In this document: positions 8,345-16,621 of the stretch, in pieces
How the letters are laid out: each line of letters begins with the position of its first letter
Position numbering within the stretch: the first letter of the stretch is position 1
DNA from: a virus
Length of the DNA: 26,426 nucleotides
IMG/VR virus record: IMGVR_UViG_3300037189_007104
Location: 1 to 26,426 of that record
Direction: 5' to 3' (one strand)
The notes under the pieces: model-generated
Told to the model about the DNA's origin: nothing
The model's database searches: none
What the model saw: the letters and a program-made list of their open reading frames with translations, nothing else
Made by a program: the position numbers and the translations under genes

Positions 8345-9850
8345 TTACTTGTTAACTGCGTAAAAATTAGTAAAAGGATGAGACAGATCAGGAGCAAAAG
8401 CTAAAGAACTTGTTGAATTTGTTATTTGCAAATCAGTTGTTGATTTTAATAATAAATTTCTATACTTAAAAGCTAGTGACTCAATAGCTTTTTTAGAATT
8501 GTTTTTCATTTCAGTAGCAGTTCTTCCTCCACCCTGTAAATAATCAAACAAAAACATATCAGCCCTAGATCCACCAGTGCTATAATGATTATTGCTTAAA
8601 GAAATATTATAATTAGCAGAAGAAGGAAGAGTTACTTTTTGATCATAAGCCATATTAGCAGAAAATGCTGGCACTCCATTTATAAGTGTTTCGTATTTTA
8701 AATTATAAAAAGGATAATTTTGCGATCCAACGTATTGGTTAGTATTTCCAATAGTTCCATCCATATAAGTATACATTTCAACAAAAAATAATGAAAAAGC
8801 TGTATATGAAGATGTTGTTGACCCATCGTAAACAGCAACACTAACTGGTGTATTAGTAGCTGACAAACTAGTTCTTAAATCATATAAATTAAATAATTTA
8901 CAATCTTCGTATTTAGCATTACAATAGATTGTCGAATTTAAATTTAACCAAGCGGCAAAAGTTTTTTTATCAAAAAATGTAACGCTATTATTTGAATTAT
9001 TTGGACTTAAAGCAGAAAATTCTAATTGAGATCTTGGATTTATATTTAATAAATAAGTTGGATCATTCAACGTCGAAGCATTAAAACTAAATCTTGCAAC
9101 ATCGTTAGTAGCACTCATGCCAAAATTAATAAATTTATTATTTGGCAAATAATCATTTTTAACGAATTTATGAACGCTATTAGTAGAAGTATTTCCAGAG
9201 AACAAATCCGACAGGCTTCCACTTGTATTTGCTAAAGCAAACGCAAAAATAGTATATGTTGGATAAGTGGTTGGTGACATTGCATAACTAGCATTAGCAA
9301 TTGATTTATTAGCTAATAATTTATAAAATTTTAAACCATAAGCTGAAACACATTGTAAAGAATTAGCAGTTGTACCTGTTAATATTAAATTGCTAACCCC
9401 CGAACTGTCTGTCCATGTATTAGAAGGTGTTCCAGCAGACACAGATGACAACGAATCAGTATCAAGTTTAAAAAATAAAGAATTATTACTAAAAGTATTT
9501 TCTCTTATGTTTAAATAAATATTTGGAAATTTATCATCAGATGTTATTTTAGTGCTTTGGTTATTGATTCCTCCACCATCATTCGCTGGACCATTAGAAA
9601 CGTATGTACTACCTTGTAAATTTGTTGAAATTACTTGCCCACCATTTGTAGTTTGGCTTGCAGATGGATTTTCTACAACTGTAACAGCTGTGTTATTAGT
9701 AGTCTGAGAATTAGTTAAACCATTTGAATTAGTGGCTGTAGTGCCGCCATTAGTTGGCTGGGCAACTGGAATAAAAAATTCTGTAGCAACAGTAACTGGT
9801 ACAACTTTTCCATTAATAATGTCTGAATCTTTTAATATTGTTACTGGCAT
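8345..9850 (-). CDS. Minor tail protein with LamG-like domain
   Basis: This 501-aa protein has a short N-terminal domain (1-30), a low-complexity Asn/Thr/Gly/Ser linker (~30-110) and a long beta-rich region (~120-480). The latter has the marks of a LamG/concanavalin-like jelly roll: TWTDSSGVSNLILTG near 145, internal strands such as YPTYTIFAFALANT, and an end helix ATEMKNNSKKAIESLAFKYR that matches the closing helix of the LamG-like domains in the two related tail proteins. No catalytic residues were recognised. It lies between the 475-aa protein and the L homologue, with a 7-nt gap upstream and 32 nt downstream. A decorating or glycan-binding tip protein is the best inference; the exact family is not identified. 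Confidence 0.6.
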   Translation of the reverse strand: MPVTILKDSDIINGKVVPVTVATEFFIPVAQPTNGGTTATNSNGLTNSQTTNNTAVTVVENPSASQTTNGGQVISTNLQGSTYVSNGPANDGGGINNQSTKITSDDKFPNIYLNIRENTFSNNSLFFKLDTDSLSSVSAGTPSNTWTDSSGVSNLILTGTTANSLQCVSAYGLKFYKLLANKSIANASYAMSPTTYPTYTIFAFALANTSGSLSDLFSGNTSTNSVHKFVKNDYLPNNKFINFGMSATNDVARFSFNASTLNDPTYLLNINPRSQLEFSALSPNNSNNSVTFFDKKTFAAWLNLNSTIYCNAKYEDCKLFNLYDLRTSLSATNTPVSVAVYDGSTTSSYTAFSLFFVEMYTYMDGTIGNTNQYVGSQNYPFYNLKYETLINGVPAFSANMAYDQKVTLPSSANYNISLSNNHYSTGGSRADMFLFDYLQGGGRTATEMKNNSKKAIESLAFKYRNLLLKSTTDLQITNSTSSLAFAPDLSHPFTNFYAVNK

Positions 9851-9857
9851 ATAATTA

Positions 9858-11285
9858 TTAGTTAGTTCCTTTTAAGTTTGGTGTTCTAAAATCTTTGTGT
9901 GTTAAATTATTTACTTGTGGACCATCAAGAGTAATGCTTACTTTATTTTTATCAGTTATCACAACAGACTGACCTCCACCGGGACCAGCATAAAACTTAC
10001 TATCTAAATCTTTATATATATAGTATTGTATTTTTTTAATAGCGCTTGGATTAGATGTATCTAAAACATTATCTAAATTAAAAATTGGACCACCAACTGT
10101 CGCACTTGTTGTTGGACTTGCACCATAGCCGCCTTTTCCAAATAAAGATACATTTTCAAATTCCAATTCTAATCTAAAAACATTATCAGAAGGATTAGCG
10201 TTAAATAAAATGGGCGCTTGAGTATTATAAACAAAATTAACAGCGCCTTTAGATATATCACTAGCAATAAAACTAGCTACAGTATTTTCCGTTTTAGGAT
10301 AAAATTTTATATTGACACCTGTATAATATCTAAAATCTACAGATCCTTCATTAGAGTTAATTAAAAAATTATAAATATCAAAATCAGTTTCAGAATCTGA
10401 TCTGTACGTCAAATATAAACCAGTTGGCAAAACCTTTAAATTATCTCCCGGCGCAGGATGCAAACCGCTATAAGTTATATCATCAATCACAAAATTTTTA
10501 TCAATAAAACCAGTAGCATAACTATATGCTCCAGTTCCTCCCGTAGCATTTACCGCTTGAACTCTTGCATAATAGTTTGTGCTAAAATTTAAATTAGTAA
10601 ATTTATTAGAATATTCATATCCAGACAGCCCATGATATTTTCCATAAATAGGCAAATCAGGATCGTCATTTGCAGATATTATCTTAGAAACTGAACTGAC
10701 AACACTTGCAAAAGAAACATCTGTTGCTAAATCAATATTATAACCAGTAAAATAATCTAAATTATTTACAGAAGAAAAATAACAATCCAAATTAACACCA
10801 TCATCATGATTATATCCTTTGATAGCATAAAATTTTCCAAATCTTTCTGGTGTTGAGCAACCAGTTATTCTTTGACCTGTTATGTATATATTGATATCAT
10901 CTCCAAGATCTCCAAAAGAAGATTCTGATTTAATATTTAAAGTCGCATATTCTAATCCAGTAGATCTACTTGCTAAATTTTTAAAAGTACTAAAAGGTTT
11001 ATTAACAACATAGAAAATCCCAGAATCACTAGTATTTACTATTTGCGAATAAGAACTAACATCTGTAGACACATTATCTAAATCCGTAGCAACAAAAATT
11101 GTATTATATATATCAGCATTCAAAGCCGTAGCAGTACTGACAGTACCAGCTTCAAATGTTGTATCAGACATACTTAAAGTATACTTAATAGGATAATTAC
11201 CACTATTAGTTAATACAATTCCTGTATAACCACCAAAACCTGTTGGCGTTGTATTTAATAAAGTTCTGTAAGTTACTGCGCTCAT
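9858..11285 (-). CDS. Minor tail protein with Ig-like and FN3-like domains
   Basis: The 475-aa protein starts with an ATG that overlaps the upstream gene's stop (ATGA), so translation is probably coupled. Residues ~1-140 are beta-rich and Ig-like (NSGNYPIKYTLSMSDTTF). Residues ~150-260 carry a fibronectin III pattern ending in FSTNYYARVQAVNATGGTGAYS. The C-terminal part (261-475) contains glycine-rich turns (LFGKGGYGA ... VGGPIFN ... YAGPGGGQ) that resemble glycine-rich regions of some phage tip proteins. It is probably exposed at the tail tip. No enzymatic motif was seen and no named family is claimed. Confidence 0.6.
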   Translation of the reverse strand: MSAVTYRTLLNTTPTGFGGYTGIVLTNSGNYPIKYTLSMSDTTFEAGTVSTATALNADIYNTIFVATDLDNVSTDVSSYSQIVNTSDSGIFYVVNKPFSTFKNLASRSTGLEYATLNIKSESSFGDLGDDINIYITGQRITGCSTPERFGKFYAIKGYNHDDGVNLDCYFSSVNNLDYFTGYNIDLATDVSFASVVSSVSKIISANDDPDLPIYGKYHGLSGYEYSNKFTNLNFSTNYYARVQAVNATGGTGAYSYATGFIDKNFVIDDITYSGLHPAPGDNLKVLPTGLYLTYRSDSETDFDIYNFLINSNEGSVDFRYYTGVNIKFYPKTENTVASFIASDISKGAVNFVYNTQAPILFNANPSDNVFRLELEFENVSLFGKGGYGASPTTSATVGGPIFNLDNVLDTSNPSAIKKIQYYIYKDLDSKFYAGPGGGQSVVITDKNKVSITLDGPQVNNLTHKDFRTPNLKGTN

Positions 11286-13144
11286 GAAGTATAAGTAATT
11301 ATTGTATTAAAAGCTGTTGAAGTTTTTAAAGGATTTTTAAATTCTATAAACTTGGCAGTGATTGTATGATTATTAGCAAAATCAAAATTATGATTCCACT
11401 CAGGACAATATACACTGATTGTTTTATTATAAGGCTGAGAAAGAGTATAATCAAAAATCTTAAATCCAGCTTTATCATCTAAAAACTTCAATAAAGCATA
11501 TGCTTCTTTATTACTTCTTTTTGAGAATTTTACTTCAAATTCCAACAAATTATAATTAATACCATCTTTTTCATATTCTTTAGTAGAGTTTTTAAAATCA
11601 TTTGTAAAAAGTCTTACTTTAGAATTAACGTTATAATCTAAATCAGGTTTAAAATAAAAACTTCTAGTAAAATAAGATGAAGCTCCAGTTGGGCTATTTT
11701 CAGGCGCTATATAAACTGGACCAGTAACAATTGGACCACTAGAAGAAGAGCTATTTACATTAGCTCCTGTATAAAAATAAAAACCTCTATTAACGAAAGC
11801 CGTCGAAGGATAATAAAAAACATCATTATAAGTTAAAGAATAAATATTTTTTTCGTTATAAGTTTTAGAATTATTTTCATCTAATTTTATGAACATGCCT
11901 TTATAATTAAGCGCACTTTCATACAAACCTTCTGCCGTAATTACTATTTTATTTATGTCTTTATAAATAGAATCGTGTTTTATGTCCAAGAAATATAATT
12001 CCTCATTAGAATCATAAGGAAAAAATAAACTTAAACCAACACCTTTAAAACCCTCATAAATACTTTTATTTGCGGCTTCTGGAGTGTTTTCAAAATAAGT
12101 TATCAAAGATTTTGTTTGCTTATCCGTTAAGCCATCATAATTCAATTCAAAATTCGCATTTAAAGTATTGATACCATTAACAACATTAGTTTTATAACCA
12201 TCACCGAATTGCAAAGGAGTTAACTTAGCTGAAAAATTAACAGAACATGGATATGTTAAATAAAACAAATCATTTATGTTTCTTGTCCAATAATTATTTC
12301 CTGTAAAAGTTGTTGGAGAATAAGCATCAGAAGATGGCACATCAGATTTTGCAAAATAAAGACCGGCTTTATTAGAATATTTTTCAAACAAATATTTTTC
12401 ATAATAGCTCAACTGAGTATTGTTTAAAACGCCAGTAAAGTTGGCGATTTCATGATATTTAATACCTAAATAAGATCCTTTATTTGTGTTAACATTAGAT
12501 CCTATTCTAAAAACATCTTCACTCCACTGACTGTTATAACTATTAACAGTTCCTATATTTATACCGTTATGTCTAACATTTAAAGTTGAAGTATCTTGAA
12601 CAATTGTAAAAATATTTAATTCATTATAAATTGGGGAAACGGCGCTGAATTTATTAGTATCAATAAATACTTTTGAAGAGTCTATTGTATTTGAACCAGA
12701 GACTTTTAAAACGCCATAGTCTTCCGTCGTTCCAAATCTAAATATTTCTTGAGCTTTTCCAACTACTTCGGAGTCTAATTGAACTGCCGCAAAGATTGTC
12801 TTTTTAGGAGAAGCGAATCCAACACCAGATAAAAACTGATCTACCCCTAACTTAAAATAACTTTGATTGAAATCTACAAATCCCCCTGAACCTGTTATAT
12901 ATCCACTTAAAGGAACTAAATTTTTCCAACCAGTGACCAAATAATTAGCATCTAAATAAAAATTTTCTAGTTGATCGTTATTGAACCAACTAGATAATCC
13001 TGAAACAGAAAATCCAGTATAACTTGGATAAACAGATATTCCAGTCACCAATTGATAATCGACAATATCATATTGAGAATACGAATTTGAACTATTGTAT
13101 TCTGAAATATTTTTAATATTTAAGCCTGAAATTATATCACTCAT
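11282..13144 (-). CDS. Minor tail protein with two gpM-like domains and a nested LamG-like domain
   Basis: The 620-aa protein is a mosaic. Residues 10-32 (EYNSSNSYSQYDIVDY) look like the first half of a CBM5/12-type module, and residues 262-290 (LYFAKSDV ... YWTRN) like its second half. Between them sits a LamG/concanavalin-like domain (~45-257), closing with the helix GVLNNTQLSYYEKYLFEKYS. Residues ~300-412 match the lambda gpM pattern (QFGDGYKTNVVNGINTLNANFEL ... LTDKQTKSLITYFEN). Residues ~495-610 look like a second, more divergent copy (DGINYNLLEFEVKFSKRSNKEAYALL). gpM joins the tape measure complex to gpL at the tail tip. The position upstream of L, after the TMP, agrees with that order. 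The domain boundaries are by eye. Confidence 0.65.
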   Translation of the reverse strand: MSDIISGLNIKNISEYNSSNSYSQYDIVDYQLVTGISVYPSYTGFSVSGLSSWFNNDQLENFYLDANYLVTGWKNLVPLSGYITGSGGFVDFNQSYFKLGVDQFLSGVGFASPKKTIFAAVQLDSEVVGKAQEIFRFGTTEDYGVLKVSGSNTIDSSKVFIDTNKFSAVSPIYNELNIFTIVQDTSTLNVRHNGINIGTVNSYNSQWSEDVFRIGSNVNTNKGSYLGIKYHEIANFTGVLNNTQLSYYEKYLFEKYSNKAGLYFAKSDVPSSDAYSPTTFTGNNYWTRNINDLFYLTYPCSVNFSAKLTPLQFGDGYKTNVVNGINTLNANFELNYDGLTDKQTKSLITYFENTPEAANKSIYEGFKGVGLSLFFPYDSNEELYFLDIKHDSIYKDINKIVITAEGLYESALNYKGMFIKLDENNSKTYNEKNIYSLTYNDVFYYPSTAFVNRGFYFYTGANVNSSSSSGPIVTGPVYIAPENSPTGASSYFTRSFYFKPDLDYNVNSKVRLFTNDFKNSTKEYEKDGINYNLLEFEVKFSKRSNKEAYALLKFLDDKAGFKIFDYTLSQPYNKTISVYCPEWNHNFDFANNHTITAKFIEFKNPLKTSTAFNTIITYTS

Positions 13145-13145
13145 A

Positions 13146-13943
13146 TTATACTAAAGTTTTGATATCATCGACTTGTTGCATTATGTTTGCAGAACTCATT
13201 AAATACTGGCCGTTACTAACATCATATTTTTGATTTGTTATTATTCCGCTAACCCCAAAACTATCCAACAAAGTTCCATAAGTATCTTTTAAATAAATTA
13301 ACGTACTTGCGTTTCTTCCTAAATAATTTATATTACTACCCAAATCATCCGAAGATAAACTTATCTCTACTTTTTTATTTAACTTCGCCACCCTAAAAGG
13401 AACAACATTATTAACTTTATAATATGCTGGTCTATCTGCACTTGCAGTATAACTTATACTGGTTACTGTTCCAAATCCCCCTCCCATGTTGTTATTTGTT
13501 GAATAAGATTTATAAGCGTTAGCAATATAATTTGGTACTTGTATACTATTCTTTAATATTTGAGAGTTAGGATTAAAATCAGAAACACTTACTGAACCAT
13601 ACCAATCAAATTCCGCAGACATCAAAATAGGCTTAAAAGGTTCGACACTAAAAGACAATGATTTTGCATAAACCTCTGGTATAGAAACTCCAGCAAAACT
13701 TGCCGCAATTGCTGAAGTATTAGAACCAGTTAAATTTAAGAAATCAGGTATTGCACCAGTCAAATAAAACTCACAACTTAAACCACCAACCAAAGCTCCC
13801 TGCGGAGCATAATTTAATAACGAGCCATCACTTAACAAAACTGGATCAAGCGAAGCTTGCATTGAAAGCGACACTTGATTTGCATAATAAAAAGTATTAT
13901 CTAATCTAAAATCAATATTCTGATAGCTTATGAATTTAGACAT
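13146..13943 (-). CDS. Tail-tube-like protein, paralogue of the 302-aa protein at 15712-16620
   Basis: The 265-aa beta-rich protein has a pattern shared with the 302-aa protein located two genes upstream: a SLSM strand near residue 26, then DPxL, an NLTG turn near residue 72, and the block SLSFSVEPFKPILMSAEFDWYG (95-116, cited in part: SLSFSVEP and SAEFDWYG), which aligns with residues 103-124 of the other. The ending (NQKYDVSNGQYLMSSANI) is typical of tube-type barrels that close with paired strands. It is separated by 3 nt from the gene before and 1 nt from the gene after. It may be a tube, tube-terminating or distal tail ring protein; which one cannot be told from sequence alone. Confidence 0.5.
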   Translation of the reverse strand: MSKFISYQNIDFRLDNTFYYANQVSLSMQASLDPVLLSDGSLLNYAPQGALVGGLSCEFYLTGAIPDFLNLTGSNTSAIAASFAGVSIPEVYAKSLSFSVEPFKPILMSAEFDWYGSVSVSDFNPNSQILKNSIQVPNYIANAYKSYSTNNNMGGGFGTVTSISYTASADRPAYYKVNNVVPFRVAKLNKKVEISLSSDDLGSNINYLGRNASTLIYLKDTYGTLLDSFGVSGIITNQKYDVSNGQYLMSSANIMQQVDDIKTLV

Positions 13944-13946
13944 TTT

Positions 13947-15710
13947 TTACTTTGTTGTGTATGAAATAGAAGATAAAACAGTAAAGTCACAATTAGTAGT
14001 AGCTCCAATGCTATTTACTAATCTATATTGCAATAACTGACCAGATGTAAATGCTGTTGTTCCATTAAATTGATTTTTATTTAATGTTGTTATCACATTT
14101 TGTCCTAGATCAGCAAAATTTAATGAAGCATATGCTATTATTCCGCTTACTCCATATCCAGCACTTGTGGGACTTATCGAAAAACCAGAAACGAAATTTG
14201 AAGGAGTTCCTACTTTATAACTTGGAGAAATTGCACTTATTTCAAATCTCAATGGATAATTTAAAGTAGCTAATGTTGCAACACCTACAGAAGAAAATAA
14301 TTGAACTTTTTCTACAGAACCTCCAAAAGGTGCAATAGTAAACGGAGCATTTAAAGAATTATGTCCGCTAGGATTAACATTAGAATTTGGTATACAAGGG
14401 CTAAAATAAGAACAATTTCCAGTCACTCTTGTTTCGTATGATTGAATAAATTTTCCTAAACAATAAGAAGAATTTGTAGTATAATTTCCTTGTATATCTA
14501 AATTACCGCTACGATCCAAAGCAGCTTTGATTGCAGCATCAGAAGCTGTACTTCCATCAACACGCCATACGAAGACATCATCGTAAGACGTTGCTTTATA
14601 TAATCCCACAGCCCATTTCAAAACGTTAGTAGAACCACCATCATATCTACCAAATGTATAAACAGAATGAAAAGGGCCAGAAGCTGGACCACTAGGATAA
14701 TTGTTTACTTGCAGAACTTCGTTAAAAGCGCTTGTTACTGTTTCATATTTAGCTATTCTAGTATCAGAAGAAGAGTAAACATGAACTTTATTATCTGGCG
14801 CGGTCGTTCCAACTCCTAATCGTTTAGTATCAAGTCTATAAGCTAAGTTAGCATTACTAGCACCATTTGTTGGACCTACAGTAAAAGTTGAAGAATTTAA
14901 ATTAAAATATCCAGTCGCTGAAGTATTAGTTATAGAAAATGAAGAATTAGCACTAGAACCATTCTTCATTCTAAACATCAAACTTGAACCAGAAATATCT
15001 AATGGATAAGCTGGAGTAATATTATTAATTCCAACGTAAGAGTTTGTTCCGTTTTCTACATATAAAACATTATCGCCCAAAACAACATCATCAGCAGTAT
15101 TTTTATTTATATAAAAAATGTCACCAGCCGTAGATGTTCTTATTTCGGCAGCGCCGGGATCAAAAACAAAACCAGATAATCCACTTTCAAACTTAATACT
15201 TCCACCAGAAACATAAAGCTTATCAGTTAAAGGCGAAGCTCCATTGAAGAGACCAACATTACCGCTCACATCAATATTCAATACTCCAGTAACTGTTGTT
15301 CCTCCATTTTGAGAGACTTGAATATAAAAATCTGTATCACTTGCTTTCTTTACTGTCTGCCACAAAACATTTGAATCTTTTAAACTAAAAGAAGCTTGTC
15401 TACCGGGAACAGAAGTCGTGACGCGAACTTGTGCGCTGCCATCTGTAGAAATATCACCGACATCTAATGCTACAGTTGGAGCATTATTATCAATACCCAC
15501 AAATCCATTGTCGCCAACAAAAACGCCACTAGGCGTAGTTCTTCCATAAATTTTTAAACCATTCGTTGTTCTGGCTGTTAATCCAGTAATTGATTTTTGC
15601 AACTCTCCTAAAGAAAACTGTTCAGTAGTTGATGGAGTAGCAACAGCAAAAACATGAGAATCAGTAATTGTTGCGCTTGTAATTGTTGGTAGGTCAGTAA
15701 ATGTTGCCAT
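13947..15710 (-). CDS. Fibre-like structural protein with VGI...P...LDV beta repeats
   Basis: The 587-aa protein carries at least three copies of a repeat seen in many phage fibres and trimeric beta-structured proteins: GFVGIDNNAPTVALDV (~69), SYVGINNITPAYPLDI (~222) and RLGVGTTAPDNKVHV (~296). The N-terminus (FTDLPTITSATITDSHVFAV) resembles fibre attachment segments. The C-terminal ~170 residues (from about 415) form a separate domain that is rich in hydrophobic strands and has several cysteines (NSSYCLGKF, TGNCSYFSPC). No S74-type autocleavage motif was recognised. It sits between two tube-like paralogues, which is unusual for a fibre and suggests decoration of the tail shaft or a side fibre. 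The specific function is unknown. Confidence 0.55.
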   Translation of the reverse strand: MATFTDLPTITSATITDSHVFAVATPSTTEQFSLGELQKSITGLTARTTNGLKIYGRTTPSGVFVGDNGFVGIDNNAPTVALDVGDISTDGSAQVRVTTSVPGRQASFSLKDSNVLWQTVKKASDTDFYIQVSQNGGTTVTGVLNIDVSGNVGLFNGASPLTDKLYVSGGSIKFESGLSGFVFDPGAAEIRTSTAGDIFYINKNTADDVVLGDNVLYVENGTNSYVGINNITPAYPLDISGSSLMFRMKNGSSANSSFSITNTSATGYFNLNSSTFTVGPTNGASNANLAYRLDTKRLGVGTTAPDNKVHVYSSSDTRIAKYETVTSAFNEVLQVNNYPSGPASGPFHSVYTFGRYDGGSTNVLKWAVGLYKATSYDDVFVWRVDGSTASDAAIKAALDRSGNLDIQGNYTTNSSYCLGKFIQSYETRVTGNCSYFSPCIPNSNVNPSGHNSLNAPFTIAPFGGSVEKVQLFSSVGVATLATLNYPLRFEISAISPSYKVGTPSNFVSGFSISPTSAGYGVSGIIAYASLNFADLGQNVITTLNKNQFNGTTAFTSGQLLQYRLVNSIGATTNCDFTVLSSISYTTK

Positions 15711-15711
15711 A

Positions 15712-16620
15712 TTAATTTAAATATGTTTTATATGATATCTTTACACTTAATACGTCGTCTGCACTTGAAGTCATTTGTTCGCTTAATATTATAGCGTTTG
15801 CTGCATTAAAATTAAATATTGGTACGTTACTTTCATTTTTTAAATAAGAATACAAAGGAATCAAAGAAGCAGTTGTTAATGGAACTCCCGCAGCGGTTGT
15901 TAACGGTTGATCGACAAGAACCGATCCACTAATTTTAATACTAAAATTAGTTAAATTAGTAGAACTAAATATACTATAAGCCCTTTGACTTTCATAATCA
16001 TCGACATCCAAACTAAAAGATCCATCAACAACAACAGGATAAATATTATGAACTTCTACAGGTATTTCAGAAAGGCTTTGGTTTAATGCATAAATAGGAC
16101 GATTTGGACAATCAACATTTAAAGTAAAATCTTTTACTCTATTTGTAGAAGATTGATTACAGCCAATGATTATGTTTTTAACTTGAGGAACGAACACCGC
16201 ACCGTCTTTGAAAGCTCCTGAAGGATCTAAATAGCCACCGATATCTCCACCATAAACATCAAAAGTTGACTGTATTTTTGGTACATCGCCAACCGAACAG
16301 TTAATACTATAAGAAGATAAATATCCAGTACCGAAAGCAAAAGATTTATTATTATATTTTAACCCCGCACTGACAGCATCAGCTATATAATCATATCCAT
16401 TACCAGTTAAGCTTAGTACTGGATCTTGATTAACTAAATATCTATCTACTGTTAATTGAGCTTTTGGAACTTCAGCAACAACTTGCTTAAGAAATCCTTT
16501 ACCAATAACATTAATTGGCTCCATCGATAAATTATAAGAACCATCAACTGAGATTACGCCAGACAAAGCCGTCTGATTTAAAAAGAACGTATTCTCGTAA
16601 TTTGTAATTGCGTTTTTCAT
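15712..16620 (-). CDS. Tail-tube-like protein
   Basis: The 302-aa beta-rich protein starts 1 nt after the TMP stop. It has no low-complexity sequence and the even strand pattern of a tail tube or tube-like ring protein. The block YSINCSVGDVPKIQSTFDVYG (residues 104-124, cited in part: INCSVGDVPKIQSTF) aligns with the 265-aa protein at 13146-13943, as does the SLTG turn near residue 70, so the two are probably paralogues. The lambda tube gene V lies upstream of G/T rather than after the tape measure gene. This protein could be the main tube protein moved in order, or a distal tube/ring protein. Which of the two paralogues is abundant in virions would decide. Confidence 0.5.
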   Translation of the reverse strand: MKNAITNYENTFFLNQTALSGVISVDGSYNLSMEPINVIGKGFLKQVVAEVPKAQLTVDRYLVNQDPVLSLTGNGYDYIADAVSAGLKYNNKSFAFGTGYLSSYSINCSVGDVPKIQSTFDVYGGDIGGYLDPSGAFKDGAVFVPQVKNIIIGCNQSSTNRVKDFTLNVDCPNRPIYALNQSLSEIPVEVHNIYPVVVDGSFSLDVDDYESQRAYSIFSSTNLTNFSIKISGSVLVDQPLTTAAGVPLTTASLIPLYSYLKNESNVPIFNFNAANAIILSEQMTSSADDVLSVKISYKTYLN

Positions 16621-16621
16621 G

